From positions 1-7,081 of the forward strand of contig RFLL01000105.1 in the NCBI GenBank assembly GCA_003693905.1: DNA of 7,081 nt, written 5' to 3'. Origin of the DNA: Alphaproteobacteria bacterium (lineage in GTDB: Bacteria; Pseudomonadota; Alphaproteobacteria; Kiloniellales; J153). Below the pieces are notes generated by a model. The model saw only the letters and a program-made list of their open reading frames with translations, was not told where the DNA came from and searched no databases. This document shows, piece after piece, positions 1-5,404 of the stretch (positions within the stretch are counted from its first letter, which is position 1; each line of letters opens with the position of its first letter). Position numbers and translations under genes: made by a program.

Positions 1-687
1 CTCATGCGCGCTGGCTGGCGTTCGAAAGATGCCATCATCCGCTACCTCTTCTTCAAGCTGGCCCTACCGTTCGTGTTCGGGACCCTCGCGGTGCTTCTGT
101 TCTACGGCCTCGATGCCTATGATCTGGCGCCGATGACGAAGCTGGGAATGACCATCGGCAGCGTGCTTGCCGGCGCCTATCTTCCCGATCTGATCGTGAA
201 GAATGCGGCGCAAAAGCGGGTCGACAAGATTCGCAAGGCGCTTCCCGACGCTCTCGACCTCATGGTCATCTGTGCCGAAGCGGGGCTCAGCCTCGATGCC
301 ACCTTGATGCGGGTCTCGCAGGAAATGGAGGACACCGCCCCCGAGCTTGCCGACGAGCTGAGTCTGACCGGCCTTGAGCTCGGGTTCCTATCGGATCGTC
401 GCAAGGCGCTTCAGAACCTGTCGCTGCGCGTCGATCTGCCGGGGATGCGCGGTGTCGTCAACACGCTGCTTCAGGCCGAACGCTATGGCACGCCGCTGGC
501 CCAGTCGCTGCGGGTGATGGCCGCCGATTCGCGCAACGAGCGGATCATGCGCGCTGAGGAAAAGGCCGCCCGCCTGCCCGCCGTGCTGACCGTGCCGATG
601 GTCGTCTTCATCCTGCCGCCGCTGTTCATCGTCCTGCTCGGGCGTGCCGTGCTCAACACCATCGACGCCTTCAGCAACCTGTTCTAG
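1..687 (+). CDS. tadC: TadC-like type II secretion F-domain protein, 5' end cut by the window edge
   Basis: Inner-membrane platform protein of the Tad (tight adherence) machine, which with TadB and the TadA ATPase assembles Flp pili. The visible 227 residues (from the ATG at 4) show a membrane segment at about 16-35, a second at about 46-63, then a T2SSF domain from about 78. That domain has the family-typical stretch PDALDLMVICAEAGLSLDAT (81-100) and ends in a strongly hydrophobic helix at about 192-213. TadC proteins usually have a little over 300 residues, so roughly 80-100 N-terminal residues are missing. The CTC codon before the ATG is in frame, and the LMRAGWRS sequence resembles an internal TadC segment, so the ATG at 4 is probably not the start. 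It is probably the last gene of the visible part of the tad operon, since a long gap follows. An unrelated T2SSF protein (GspF/PilC) is less likely because those are longer, with two F domains. Confidence 0.9.
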   Translation, partial: LMRAGWRSKDAIIRYLFFKLALPFVFGTLAVLLFYGLDAYDLAPMTKLGMTIGSVLAGAYLPDLIVKNAAQKRVDKIRKALPDALDLMVICAEAGLSLDATLMRVSQEMEDTAPELADELSLTGLELGFLSDRRKALQNLSLRVDLPGMRGVVNTLLQAERYGTPLAQSLRVMAADSRNERIMRAEEKAARLPAVLTVPMVVFILPPLFIVLLGRAVLNTIDAFSNLF

Positions 688-694
688 GAGCGAC

Positions 695-730
695 GGGAGC
701 CCGCGCGCCCGCCGGCCGCACGCTGCTCCC
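695..730 (+). terminator. GC-rich hairpin just after tadC, possible terminator
   Basis: GGGAGC at 695-700 pairs perfectly with GCTCCC at 725-730, with further GCG/CGC pairing inside a very GC-rich loop. It begins 8 bases after the tadC stop. There is no T-run behind it, so it is not a canonical intrinsic terminator; it could be a weak terminator or an RNA 3'-end stabiliser. Confidence 0.3.
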
Positions 731-1038
731 TCAGGCCGCAACCGCCGCACCACCGCGAATCGGCGCCTCGATCCCGGCGCCGTCATAAGCATATTGGCGT
801 CGAAATTCCGCGGCCGTATCTGCGGCTTCCCGGATTCCAGCACCCCGGGGCGGACAAGGCGGGATGGACCACGATGCCCCCTTCCGGGGACGAATGTTTC
901 TCTCGGCCCGCGCGGGACCGCGTGCGAACACGCCGGCGAAGCGGAGCGGCACGGACAGCACGGCCATGCTGGCCGCGGGCCCTGTGAGCGACGGCCGAAT
1001 GACAGGATGACGAAGGCACCATGCGCCGCGCGTATGGG

Positions 1039-1064
1039 CCCGCGCTTGCGCGGGACATTATTTT
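1039..1064 (+). terminator. Perfect 7-bp GC hairpin followed by T-rich sequence
   Basis: CCCGCGC (1039-1045) and GCGCGGG (1048-1054) are exact reverse complements, so the RNA could form a 6-7 bp stem with a 2-4 base loop. The following bases, ACATTATTTT, are T-rich but interrupted. This gives a weak intrinsic-terminator look for + strand transcription, about 370 bases beyond tadC. It also marks the left edge of the AT-rich island, so it may be a boundary feature instead. Confidence 0.35.
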
Positions 1065-1066
1065 GA

Positions 1067-1190
1067 ATTATGAATGCATTTTTTACTGCTCGCGTTCCAT
1101 CTTCACGGTAGAGAAAAGTTCTTCTTTTTTATCAATTGAACACCTTTTCCCGACATTCCAAATTAGGATTATTTTCATTATGAATTGCAT
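1067..1190. repeat. Near-identical direct repeat bordering the AT-rich island
   Basis: ATTATGAATGCAT at 1067-1079 recurs as ATTATGAATTGCAT at 1177-1190, identical except for one extra T. The copies start 110 bases apart and lie near the two ends of the AT-rich island. In low-complexity AT-rich DNA some resemblance is expected, but 13 shared bases around a TGCAT core is more than casual. Possible readings are a duplicated regulator site or a boundary duplication. Confidence 0.5.
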
Positions 1191-1195
1191 GCAAT
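1184..1195. promoter_or_regulatory. Perfect 12-bp palindrome ATTGCATGCAAT, candidate operator
   Basis: ATTGCATGCAAT equals its own reverse complement. Length and symmetry fit a dimeric helix-turn-helix operator. It overlaps the right copy of the direct repeat and lies about 280 bases before the GntR start. FadR-subfamily GntR proteins are known to bind short palindromes of the type TNGTNNNACNA; this one keeps the outer TTG/CAA but has GC/GC where GT/AC would be expected, so assignment to the neighbouring regulator is only a guess. Confidence 0.35.
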
Positions 1196-1409
1196 CTCTT
1201 GTGGATGGGGTCTGCGCTCATCATGATGTCCGTCCTTTCCGGCCATGCTTCCTTGCCATCACGACTCCCGTGCCTTCCCGGTTGCCGGGCTCTCGTTGCG
1301 GGCCTGATCCGCTCTTCAGGGAGCCGACAATGCCGCCGATGTGCCTGCCCCGCGCGGAGCGGGCGCTTCACGGTGCGGATGGAACGGAAGCGTCGGCGCG
1401 GCGCCGGTC

Positions 1410-1437
1410 GTGACGTCTGCCAAGCGGTGCGTATACT
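1410..1437 (+). promoter_or_regulatory. Sigma70-like promoter of the GntR-reductase unit
   Basis: GTGACG (1410-1415; TGAC core of TTGACA) is followed after 16 bases by TATACT (1432-1437; five of six matches to TATAAT). Transcription would begin near 1443-1445, leaving a leader of about 33 bases before the ATG at 1477. The -10 hexamer overlaps the palindrome GTATAC (1431-1436), which resembles the GT..AC core of GntR/FadR-type operators, so the downstream regulator may repress its own promoter here. The promoter call is from pattern only. Confidence 0.5.
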
Positions 1438-1476
1438 GGCGCGTGTCCTGATGCAGCCGCCGGGAAAGGACGAGGA

Positions 1477-2229
1477 ATGAGGGACGATCCACACTTGGAC
1501 GGGCACGAACGGCTGACGGCTTCCGGACGGGAGCGCATTGCCCGCACGACCCTGCATGATGAACTGGTTGCACGCCTGCGCGACCTGATCGTCGAGGGCG
1601 AACTGGCGCCCGGCACCCGGGTGCCCGAACGAATCCTGTGCGAGCGTTTCGGCGTCTCGCGCACGCCGTTGCGCGAGGCGTTGAAAGTGCTGGCCTCGGA
1701 AGGACTGCTCGAACTGCTGCCGAACCGGGGGGCCACGGTGGCGCGCCTGACCGTCGCCGATCTGGAAGAGCTGTTTCCGGTCATGGGTGCGCTGGAGGCG
1801 CTGGCCGGCGAACTCGCCTGCGCACGTATCAGCGACGAGGAGATCGCCGAGATTCGCGCCCTCCACTATCAGATGGTGCTGCACTACACCCGGCGCGAAC
1901 TGCCGGCCTATTTCCGGCTCAATCAGAGCATTCACGAACGCATCATGACCGCTGCGGGCAATCCGACCCTGGCCCGCATGTACCGCAGCCTGGCGGGGCG
2001 GATTCGTCGCGCGCGCTACATCGCCAACATGAGCCGCGCCCGGTGGGAGCGTGCGGTCGAGGAGCACGAAGCCATCCTCGATGCCCTGGCCCGGCGCGAT
2101 GCGCCGCGCCTGGCGCGCATCCTGAAGCAGCACCTGCAAAACAAGTACGAAACGGTCAAGGAATCCCTTCAGGCGCAAGACGGCACCGCTTCGCAGGACG
2201 ACCGGCGTCGGCCTTCGCACTCCGCCTGA
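1477..2229 (+). CDS. GntR-family transcriptional regulator, FCD (FadR) subfamily
   Basis: A 250-residue DNA-binding regulator expected to sense a small acid or sugar-derived ligand and to repress or activate nearby metabolic genes as a dimer. An N-terminal winged helix-turn-helix spans about residues 25-92, with the family signature SRTPLREAL at 61-69 and the wing LLPNRGATVA at 80-89. An all-helical FCD domain follows at about 97-222. Candidate metal ligands of that domain are N149, H153, H197 and H219, the usual Asp/Asn plus three His. The polar tail (about 232-250) is low-complexity. The ATG at 1477 is supported by AAAGGA at 1465-1470, six bases upstream. It lies 63 bases before an aldo/keto reductase on the same strand, so both are probably co-transcribed and the reductase is a likely target. 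The ligand cannot be read from the sequence. Confidence 0.93.
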   Translation: MRDDPHLDGHERLTASGRERIARTTLHDELVARLRDLIVEGELAPGTRVPERILCERFGVSRTPLREALKVLASEGLLELLPNRGATVARLTVADLEELFPVMGALEALAGELACARISDEEIAEIRALHYQMVLHYTRRELPAYFRLNQSIHERIMTAAGNPTLARMYRSLAGRIRRARYIANMSRARWERAVEEHEAILDALARRDAPRLARILKQHLQNKYETVKESLQAQDGTASQDDRRRPSHSA

Positions 2230-2260
2230 GCGCAAGCCCGGATCGTCGATTCAAGCGCGC

Positions 2261-2274
2261 CGTACGATCATACG
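2261..2274. promoter_or_regulatory. Imperfect 14-bp palindrome before the reductase, candidate GntR operator
   Basis: CGTACGATCATACG is symmetric around GATC with one mismatched pair, so 12 of 14 bases fit. It carries GTAC and ATAC arms, echoing the GTATAC at the upstream promoter (1431-1436). It lies between the regulator stop and the reductase ribosome site (GAGGAGAGGA, ending at 2286). A FadR-type repressor could bind here to control an internal promoter, but no clear -35/-10 pair is visible in the gap. Confidence 0.35.
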
Positions 2275-2292
2275 AAGAGGAGAGGATCCGTC

Positions 2293-3294
2293 ATGGAGTA
2301 TCGACGTCTCGGCCACAGCGGCCTGCACGTTTCGCCAATCTGTCTCGGGACGATGATGTTCGGCCTGCGCACCGATGCCACCGTGGCCGGGCGCATCGTC
2401 GCACGCGCCCGCGAGGCGGGGATCAACTTCATCGATACCGCGGACATCTACGCCAAGGGAGCCTCGGAAGAAATCGTCGGTGATCTCATCCGTGCCGAAC
2501 GCGACGACTGGGTGCTGGCAACCAAGGTCGGCAATGCCATGGGCGAGACCCCGAACATGGGCGGCCTGGGGCGCAAATGGCTGCTGCGCGCGATCGATGA
2601 CAGCCTGCGTCGCCTCAGGACCGACCATGTCGACATCTATTATCTGCACAAACCGGACCCGGGCACGCCGATCGAAGAAACACTGGGCGCCATCGGCGAT
2701 ATCATCGCCGCTGGCAAGGCGCGGTTCTTCGGCATCAGCAACTTTCGCGGCTGGCAGCATGCCGACATCGTGCATCAGTGCGAGCGCCTCGGCGTACCGC
2801 GGCCGATCGTCTCGCAACCTTACTACAACGCGATGAACCGCATGCCGGAGGTTGAGGTTCTGCCGGCCTGCGCGCACTACGGGCTTGGCGTCGTCCCTTA
2901 CAGTCCGCTGGCACGCGGCGTGCTGACGGGCAAGTACAAACCGGGCGAGGCGCCGCCGCAGGATACCAGAGCCGCGGTCAAGGACCGACGCCTGATGGAA
3001 ACCGAATTCCGCACCGAATCGATGGAATACGCACAGCGGATCAAAGAACGCGCCGAAGCACGCGGCATGACTGCGGGACAATTCGCGCTCAACTGGGTGC
3101 TGGCCAATCCAATCGTCACCGCCGTGCTTGCCGGGCCGCGCACCGAAGCCCAGTGGGAGGAATACCTGGACGCTCTCGATCATGCCTGGGATCCCGACGA
3201 CGAAGCCTTCATCGACGCCATGGTGCGCCCCGGGCATCCGTCAACGCCCGGCTACAACGACCCACAGTATCCGATTACCGGCAGGCCGGTGTGA
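2293..3294 (+). CDS. Aldo/keto reductase, NADPH-dependent oxidoreductase
   Basis: A 333-residue cytoplasmic TIM-barrel enzyme that reduces an aldehyde or ketone, or oxidises the alcohol, using NAD(P)H. The full catalytic tetrad is present: D48 (in FIDTAD), Y53, K78 (in ATKVG) and H119 (in YYLHKPD). Cofactor-site motifs follow in order: GISNF (147-151), Q175 in VSQPYYN, YSPLARGVLTGKY (203-215), and a C-terminal AGPRTEAQWEE (280-290), which corresponds to the adenine/2'-phosphate binding loop. Length is normal for the family. The start ATG has a strong purine-rich site, GAGGAGAGGA, ending six bases before it. It is most like the bacterial Tas/YajO/L-glyceraldehyde-3-phosphate reductase type, but a substrate cannot be assigned. 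The upstream FCD regulator suggests an inducible catabolic or detoxification role. Downstream it converges with the exporter gene. Confidence 0.94.
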   Translation: MEYRRLGHSGLHVSPICLGTMMFGLRTDATVAGRIVARAREAGINFIDTADIYAKGASEEIVGDLIRAERDDWVLATKVGNAMGETPNMGGLGRKWLLRAIDDSLRRLRTDHVDIYYLHKPDPGTPIEETLGAIGDIIAAGKARFFGISNFRGWQHADIVHQCERLGVPRPIVSQPYYNAMNRMPEVEVLPACAHYGLGVVPYSPLARGVLTGKYKPGEAPPQDTRAAVKDRRLMETEFRTESMEYAQRIKERAEARGMTAGQFALNWVLANPIVTAVLAGPRTEAQWEEYLDALDHAWDPDDEAFIDAMVRPGHPSTPGYNDPQYPITGRPV

Positions 3295-3315
3295 CGGCTG
3301 CGATTGCGCGTGCGC

Positions 3316-3345
3316 GGACATGACGCGACGGGACATGACGTTACG
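3316..3345. repeat. Two 15-bp tandem repeats between convergent genes
   Basis: GGACATGACGCGACG (3316-3330) is followed directly by GGACATGACGTTACG (3331-3345), matching at 13 of 15 positions. The pair fills about half of the 63-base gap between the reductase stop and the exporter stop. No convincing two-way terminator hairpin is seen in this gap. Confidence 0.6.
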
Positions 3346-3357
3346 GCCGCGATCCCG

Positions 3358-4287
3358 TCACGCGGCACGGCCACGGTCTTCGCGCCGTCGGGATTCGCGG
3401 TGGGCGATATAGGTGGCGCTGGCTACGATGATCGCGCCGCCGATCCAGGTCCACACGTCCGGCCGCTCGCCGAAAAGATAGAAACCGAGCAGCGTCGCCC
3501 ACACCAGTTGCAGAAACGAGAACGGCTGCGTCACCGTGATATCGGCAGCGCGGAACGCCCGCGTCAGGGTGTAATGGCCAAGCGTCGCCAGCACCGCGGT
3601 CGCGCACAGCCAGACGAGTTCCTCCGGCGTTGGCGGCCGCCACACGACGAGTGCCGGCGGCAACAGCGCCAACGTCACGAAGACGGCCATATAGGCCACG
3701 ATGGTGGCGCTGGGTTCGGTCTCGGTCAGCTTCTTGGCCAGCAGAAACGACGTCGCAAACAGCGGCGCCGCCGCAAGCTGTGCCAGTGCTCCGGGATTGA
3801 TTGCCACCAGTCCCGGCCGAAGGATGATCAGGGCACCGGCAAAGGCGATCAGTACCGCACCGATGCGTCGCGCCTGCAACCGTTCGCCCAGAAACAGCGC
3901 CGCCCCCACGGTCGTAAAGATCGGCGCGGTGAAGCCGAGCGCGGTCACCTGCGCGATCGGGATCCGCGCCATGGCATAGAACCAGAGCATGACCGCCGCG
4001 CCGTGCACGAGCCCGCGCAAGGCATGCAGACCGATGCGCCGCGACACGAAACCGCCGGGTGGACGCTGGTACACGAACACCGGCATGAGGAGGATGAGGC
4101 CGAAGGCGTAGCGCACGAACGCCGCCTGCCCGGCCCCCATGTCGCTGCCCAGATGGCGTACGATCCCGGTGACACCCACGAACAGAAGGCCGGTCAGCAG
4201 CATCCAGCCGATGCCGGCAAGAGGCATGGATCGACCGAGCCCGGAGGCAGGGCTCTGCCGTATCATCGCGTCCCGGTTTTCTGACAC
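3358..4287 (-). CDS. EamA/DMT-superfamily transporter, ten transmembrane helices
   Basis: A 309-residue inner-membrane protein of the drug/metabolite transporter superfamily, generally exporters of amino acids, metabolites or other small molecules. It has two EamA halves (about residues 24-156 and 168-295), each predicted with five helices. Both halves keep the family hallmark at their end: LGFTAPIFTTVGAALFLGER (117-136) and its counterpart around 254-274 ending in LFGER. The basic C-terminal tail (297-309) suits a cytoplasmic end. The start is taken as the GTG at 4287-4285, preceded on the - strand by AGAGGCAGG about 3-11 bases away; an in-frame ATG at 4266-4264 is an alternative but has a poor ribosome site. 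It follows the receiver gene on the same strand after 265 bases, so it is probably separately transcribed. The substrate is not assignable; a link to the convergent reductase is possible but unproven. Confidence 0.92.
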   Translation of the reverse strand: MSENRDAMIRQSPASGLGRSMPLAGIGWMLLTGLLFVGVTGIVRHLGSDMGAGQAAFVRYAFGLILLMPVFVYQRPPGGFVSRRIGLHALRGLVHGAAVMLWFYAMARIPIAQVTALGFTAPIFTTVGAALFLGERLQARRIGAVLIAFAGALIILRPGLVAINPGALAQLAAAPLFATSFLLAKKLTETEPSATIVAYMAVFVTLALLPPALVVWRPPTPEELVWLCATAVLATLGHYTLTRAFRAADITVTQPFSFLQLVWATLLGFYLFGERPDVWTWIGGAIIVASATYIAHRESRRREDRGRAA

Positions 4288-4337
4288 GCCTGCCTCTGTC
4301 CCCCCATGTTTCCACCGCCCATCCGCCCCTTGCCTCG

Positions 4338-4356
4338 TTTTTTTCTTTTTCTTTCT
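4338..4356. other. Pyrimidine tract (purine-rich on the exporter's strand)
   Basis: Nineteen consecutive pyrimidines, mostly T in runs of 7, 5 and 3, stand out in GC-rich DNA. On the - strand this is an A-rich stretch about 50-70 bases before the exporter start, where it could serve as an upstream promoter element or an unstructured mRNA leader. On the + strand it looks like a terminator tail but has no good adjacent hairpin and no + strand gene to serve. Confidence 0.4.
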
Positions 4357-4489
4357 GCCGCCCGCATGTCAGCGATATCCGGCCCTGAAGCCGGGGGCCG
4401 CGTCTGGCGTGAATGATTGGCGACGGCGCTTCGCGAGCGATGGAACCGAGGATGAGCGGCAGCAAGCGAGCGGTCAAGATCGACCACCG

Positions 4490-4541
4490 CCAGGGGCCGA
4501 GCATGGCAGAGAAAACCAGGGGCCGAGCATGGCGGAGAAAA
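4490..4541. repeat. Tandem duplication of a 26-bp unit (25/26 identical)
   Basis: The unit beginning CCAGGGGCCGAGCATGGC and ending GAGAAAA occurs at 4490-4515 and again directly at 4516-4541. The only difference is A at 4508 against G at 4534. It lies just beyond the stop codon of the last receiver gene and within the 265-base gap before the exporter. The near identity points to a recent slippage or unequal-crossover duplication. Three bases follow the unit that continue the A-run, so the end is slightly ambiguous. Confidence 0.9.
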
Positions 4542-4552
4542 ACGGCGTGACC

Positions 4553-4936
4553 CTATGCTGTGGCGCGGCGCTCTACCAGATGCTCTATCTTGGCCATCAG
4601 GCGCGGCAGACGCACCGGCACGGTTTCGAAATCGTCGGCACCGCTTTCCAGTGCCCGCTCGCGATCCTTCGCACCGGCGTGGGCGGTCAGGACAATGACC
4701 GGAATGTCCCGGGTCCGGGGGTGGTTCTTCAGTTGTCGCGTTGCGCTCAGCCCGTCGAGATGCGGCAAGGTGATGTCCATCAGAATCACGTCCGGCATCC
4801 GTTCGCGCGCCAGGTGCACGCCTTCTGCACCGTCATGGGCGACAACGACGTCATAGCCGGCCCGGCACAGCCGGGAGCGGAGCATGAAGACGTTATCCTC
4901 GTTGTCGTCGATATACAGAATGGTCGTCTTTGCCAT
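4553..4936 (-). CDS. Stand-alone receiver-domain response regulator lacking the conserved lysine
   Basis: A 127-residue single REC domain with no output domain, so it would act by protein-protein contact or as a phosphate relay or sink. Visible residues are the acidic pair D10 and D11 in LYIDDNEDN, phospho-acceptor D54 in VILMDITLP, and T84 in IVLTAHA. The position of the invariant lysine before Pro (normally TKP) reads ETVPV, with V106 from the codon GTG at 4621-4619. Without that lysine the domain may still be phosphorylated but should couple phosphorylation to shape change poorly. The start is placed at the ATG 4936-4934, which begins MAKTTILYID as such proteins do and has GGGAG five bases upstream; the frame stays open to a TTG at 4966, but the extra residues are not domain-like. 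It is the last gene of the kinase cluster, 72 bases after the other receiver. Confidence 0.92.
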   Translation of the reverse strand: MAKTTILYIDDNEDNVFMLRSRLCRAGYDVVVAHDGAEGVHLARERMPDVILMDITLPHLDGLSATRQLKNHPRTRDIPVIVLTAHAGAKDRERALESGADDFETVPVRLPRLMAKIEHLVERRATA

Positions 4937-4946
4937 GGGAGCTCCC
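4937..4946 (-). promoter_or_regulatory. Ribosome site inside a 10-bp palindrome abutting the start codon
   Basis: GGGAGCTCCC immediately precedes the ATG at 4936. On the coding (-) strand GGGAG is the likely Shine-Dalgarno element, five bases from the ATG, and supports the choice of this start over the upstream TTG. The palindrome is too tight to hairpin on itself without a loop, so its symmetry may be accidental. Confidence 0.4.
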
Positions 4947-5008
4947 GGGGTTGCGTCTGCGCACAAGGGTACGTGCGTGACACCGCCTGCCGCGGTTGTC
5001 CGCCGTTC

Positions 5009-5404
5009 TCATTCGGCCACCGCTTTGTCCGCTGCATCCGCGGTTGCGGTCAGACGGGATATTTTGGTTATCAGGTCCGCCACGTCGAGGGGCTTGCGCG
5101 CATAGGCGTCGCAACCGGCGGCACGGGCCTCCGCCCCTTTCTCCGACTCCTCGTGCGCCGACAGGATGATGATCGGAATATCCCGGGTCTCCGGCGCGGC
5201 CTTGAGCCGGCGTGTCGCCTCCAGACCGTCGATTCCGGGCAGCATCAGGTCCATCAGAATCGCATCGGGGTGTTCGCGGCGCGCCAACTCGATACCGGAT
5301 TCGGCATCTTCGGCGCCCAGCGCCTCGAATCCGGCACGCTTCAGAATTGCACGCAGCATGAACAGATTGTTGTCATTGTCGTCGACGCAAAGAACGCGGA
5401 TCAT
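5009..5404 (-). CDS. Stand-alone receiver-domain response regulator with all canonical residues
   Basis: A 131-residue single REC domain. All residues needed for phosphorylation and switching are present: acidic pair D8 and D9 in CVDDNDNN, phospho-acceptor D52 in AILMDLMLP, S82 in IIILSAHEE, and K104 in YARKPLD. A short Ala/Asp-rich tail (119-131) follows and no output domain is attached, as in CheY- or DivK-like proteins. Its ATG overlaps the kinase stop codon as ATGA (5404-5401), so it is very probably translated by coupling and is the natural phospho-partner of the kinase. No strong ribosome site of its own is seen; GGTGGA lies only two bases upstream of the ATG. It resembles the neighbouring receiver closely in layout (similar DDN-DN start and LEATRRLK/LSATRQLK helix), suggesting that the two arose by duplication. 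Confidence 0.95.
   Translation of the reverse strand: MIRVLCVDDNDNNLFMLRAILKRAGFEALGAEDAESGIELARREHPDAILMDLMLPGIDGLEATRRLKAAPETRDIPIIILSAHEESEKGAEARAAGCDAYARKPLDVADLITKISRLTATADAADKAVAE

Larger units (their letters stand above)
1055..1200. other. AT-rich island in a GC-rich genome
   Basis: About 145 bases with roughly one-third G+C by eye, flanked on both sides by sequence near two-thirds G+C. The island contains T-runs (around 1079-1084 and 1124-1130), the palindromes AATGCATT (1073-1080) and TCAATTGA (1132-1139), and a perfect 12-base palindrome (1184-1195). No gene was seen in it. It could be a regulatory region bound by regulators or nucleoid proteins, a residual scrap of acquired DNA, or a small non-autonomous insertion. 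The sequence does not decide between these. Confidence 0.6.
688..1409. other. Long region without a convincing gene
   Basis: Both strands were read. The open frames here are short, mutually overlapping and lack family-like sequence or good ribosome sites. The left part (688-1054) is very GC-rich and contains compact hairpins: CGGCCA/TGGCCG with a 3-base loop at 961-975, and CCCGCGC/GCGCGGG at 1039-1054. The middle (about 1055-1200) is strikingly AT-rich. The right part (1200-1409) returns to GC-rich sequence with a small CCGGG hairpin at 1277-1289 and leads into the promoter of the GntR gene. No tRNA or known structured RNA was recognised. Confidence 0.6.

Noticed and set aside
1021..1413. 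Open frame on the + strand spanning the AT-rich island
   Set aside because: No ribosome site, changes composition abruptly along its length and shows no protein-like pattern.
1199..1480. TTG-started frame whose TGA overlaps the regulator ATG, resembling a coupled leader peptide
   Set aside because: The overlap is attractive, but the start is a TTG without a ribosome site, the sequence is Arg/Cys-rich and not protein-like, and the predicted promoter lies inside it.
1132..2235. Long open frame on the - strand (367 codons) opposite the regulator
   Set aside because: It is antisense to the clear GntR gene, has an arginine/histidine-rich composition without family motifs, and is explained by GC-rich codon bias in the real gene.
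2251..3237. Open frame on the - strand (328 codons) opposite the reductase
   Set aside because: Antisense shadow of the aldo/keto reductase, whose catalytic and cofactor motifs are all intact on the + strand.
3304..4284. Open frame on the + strand (326 codons) opposite the exporter
   Set aside because: Gln/Arg/His-rich, no domain-like sequence; antisense to a clear EamA transporter with ordered membrane helices.
4472..4477. TTGACC on the - strand as a -35 box for the exporter
   Set aside because: No acceptable -10 box follows at 16-18 bases; not reported as a promoter.
4937..4966. TTG start giving the last receiver ten extra residues
   Set aside because: The extra residues do not belong to the REC fold; the ATG at 4936 starts at the usual place and has a better ribosome site.
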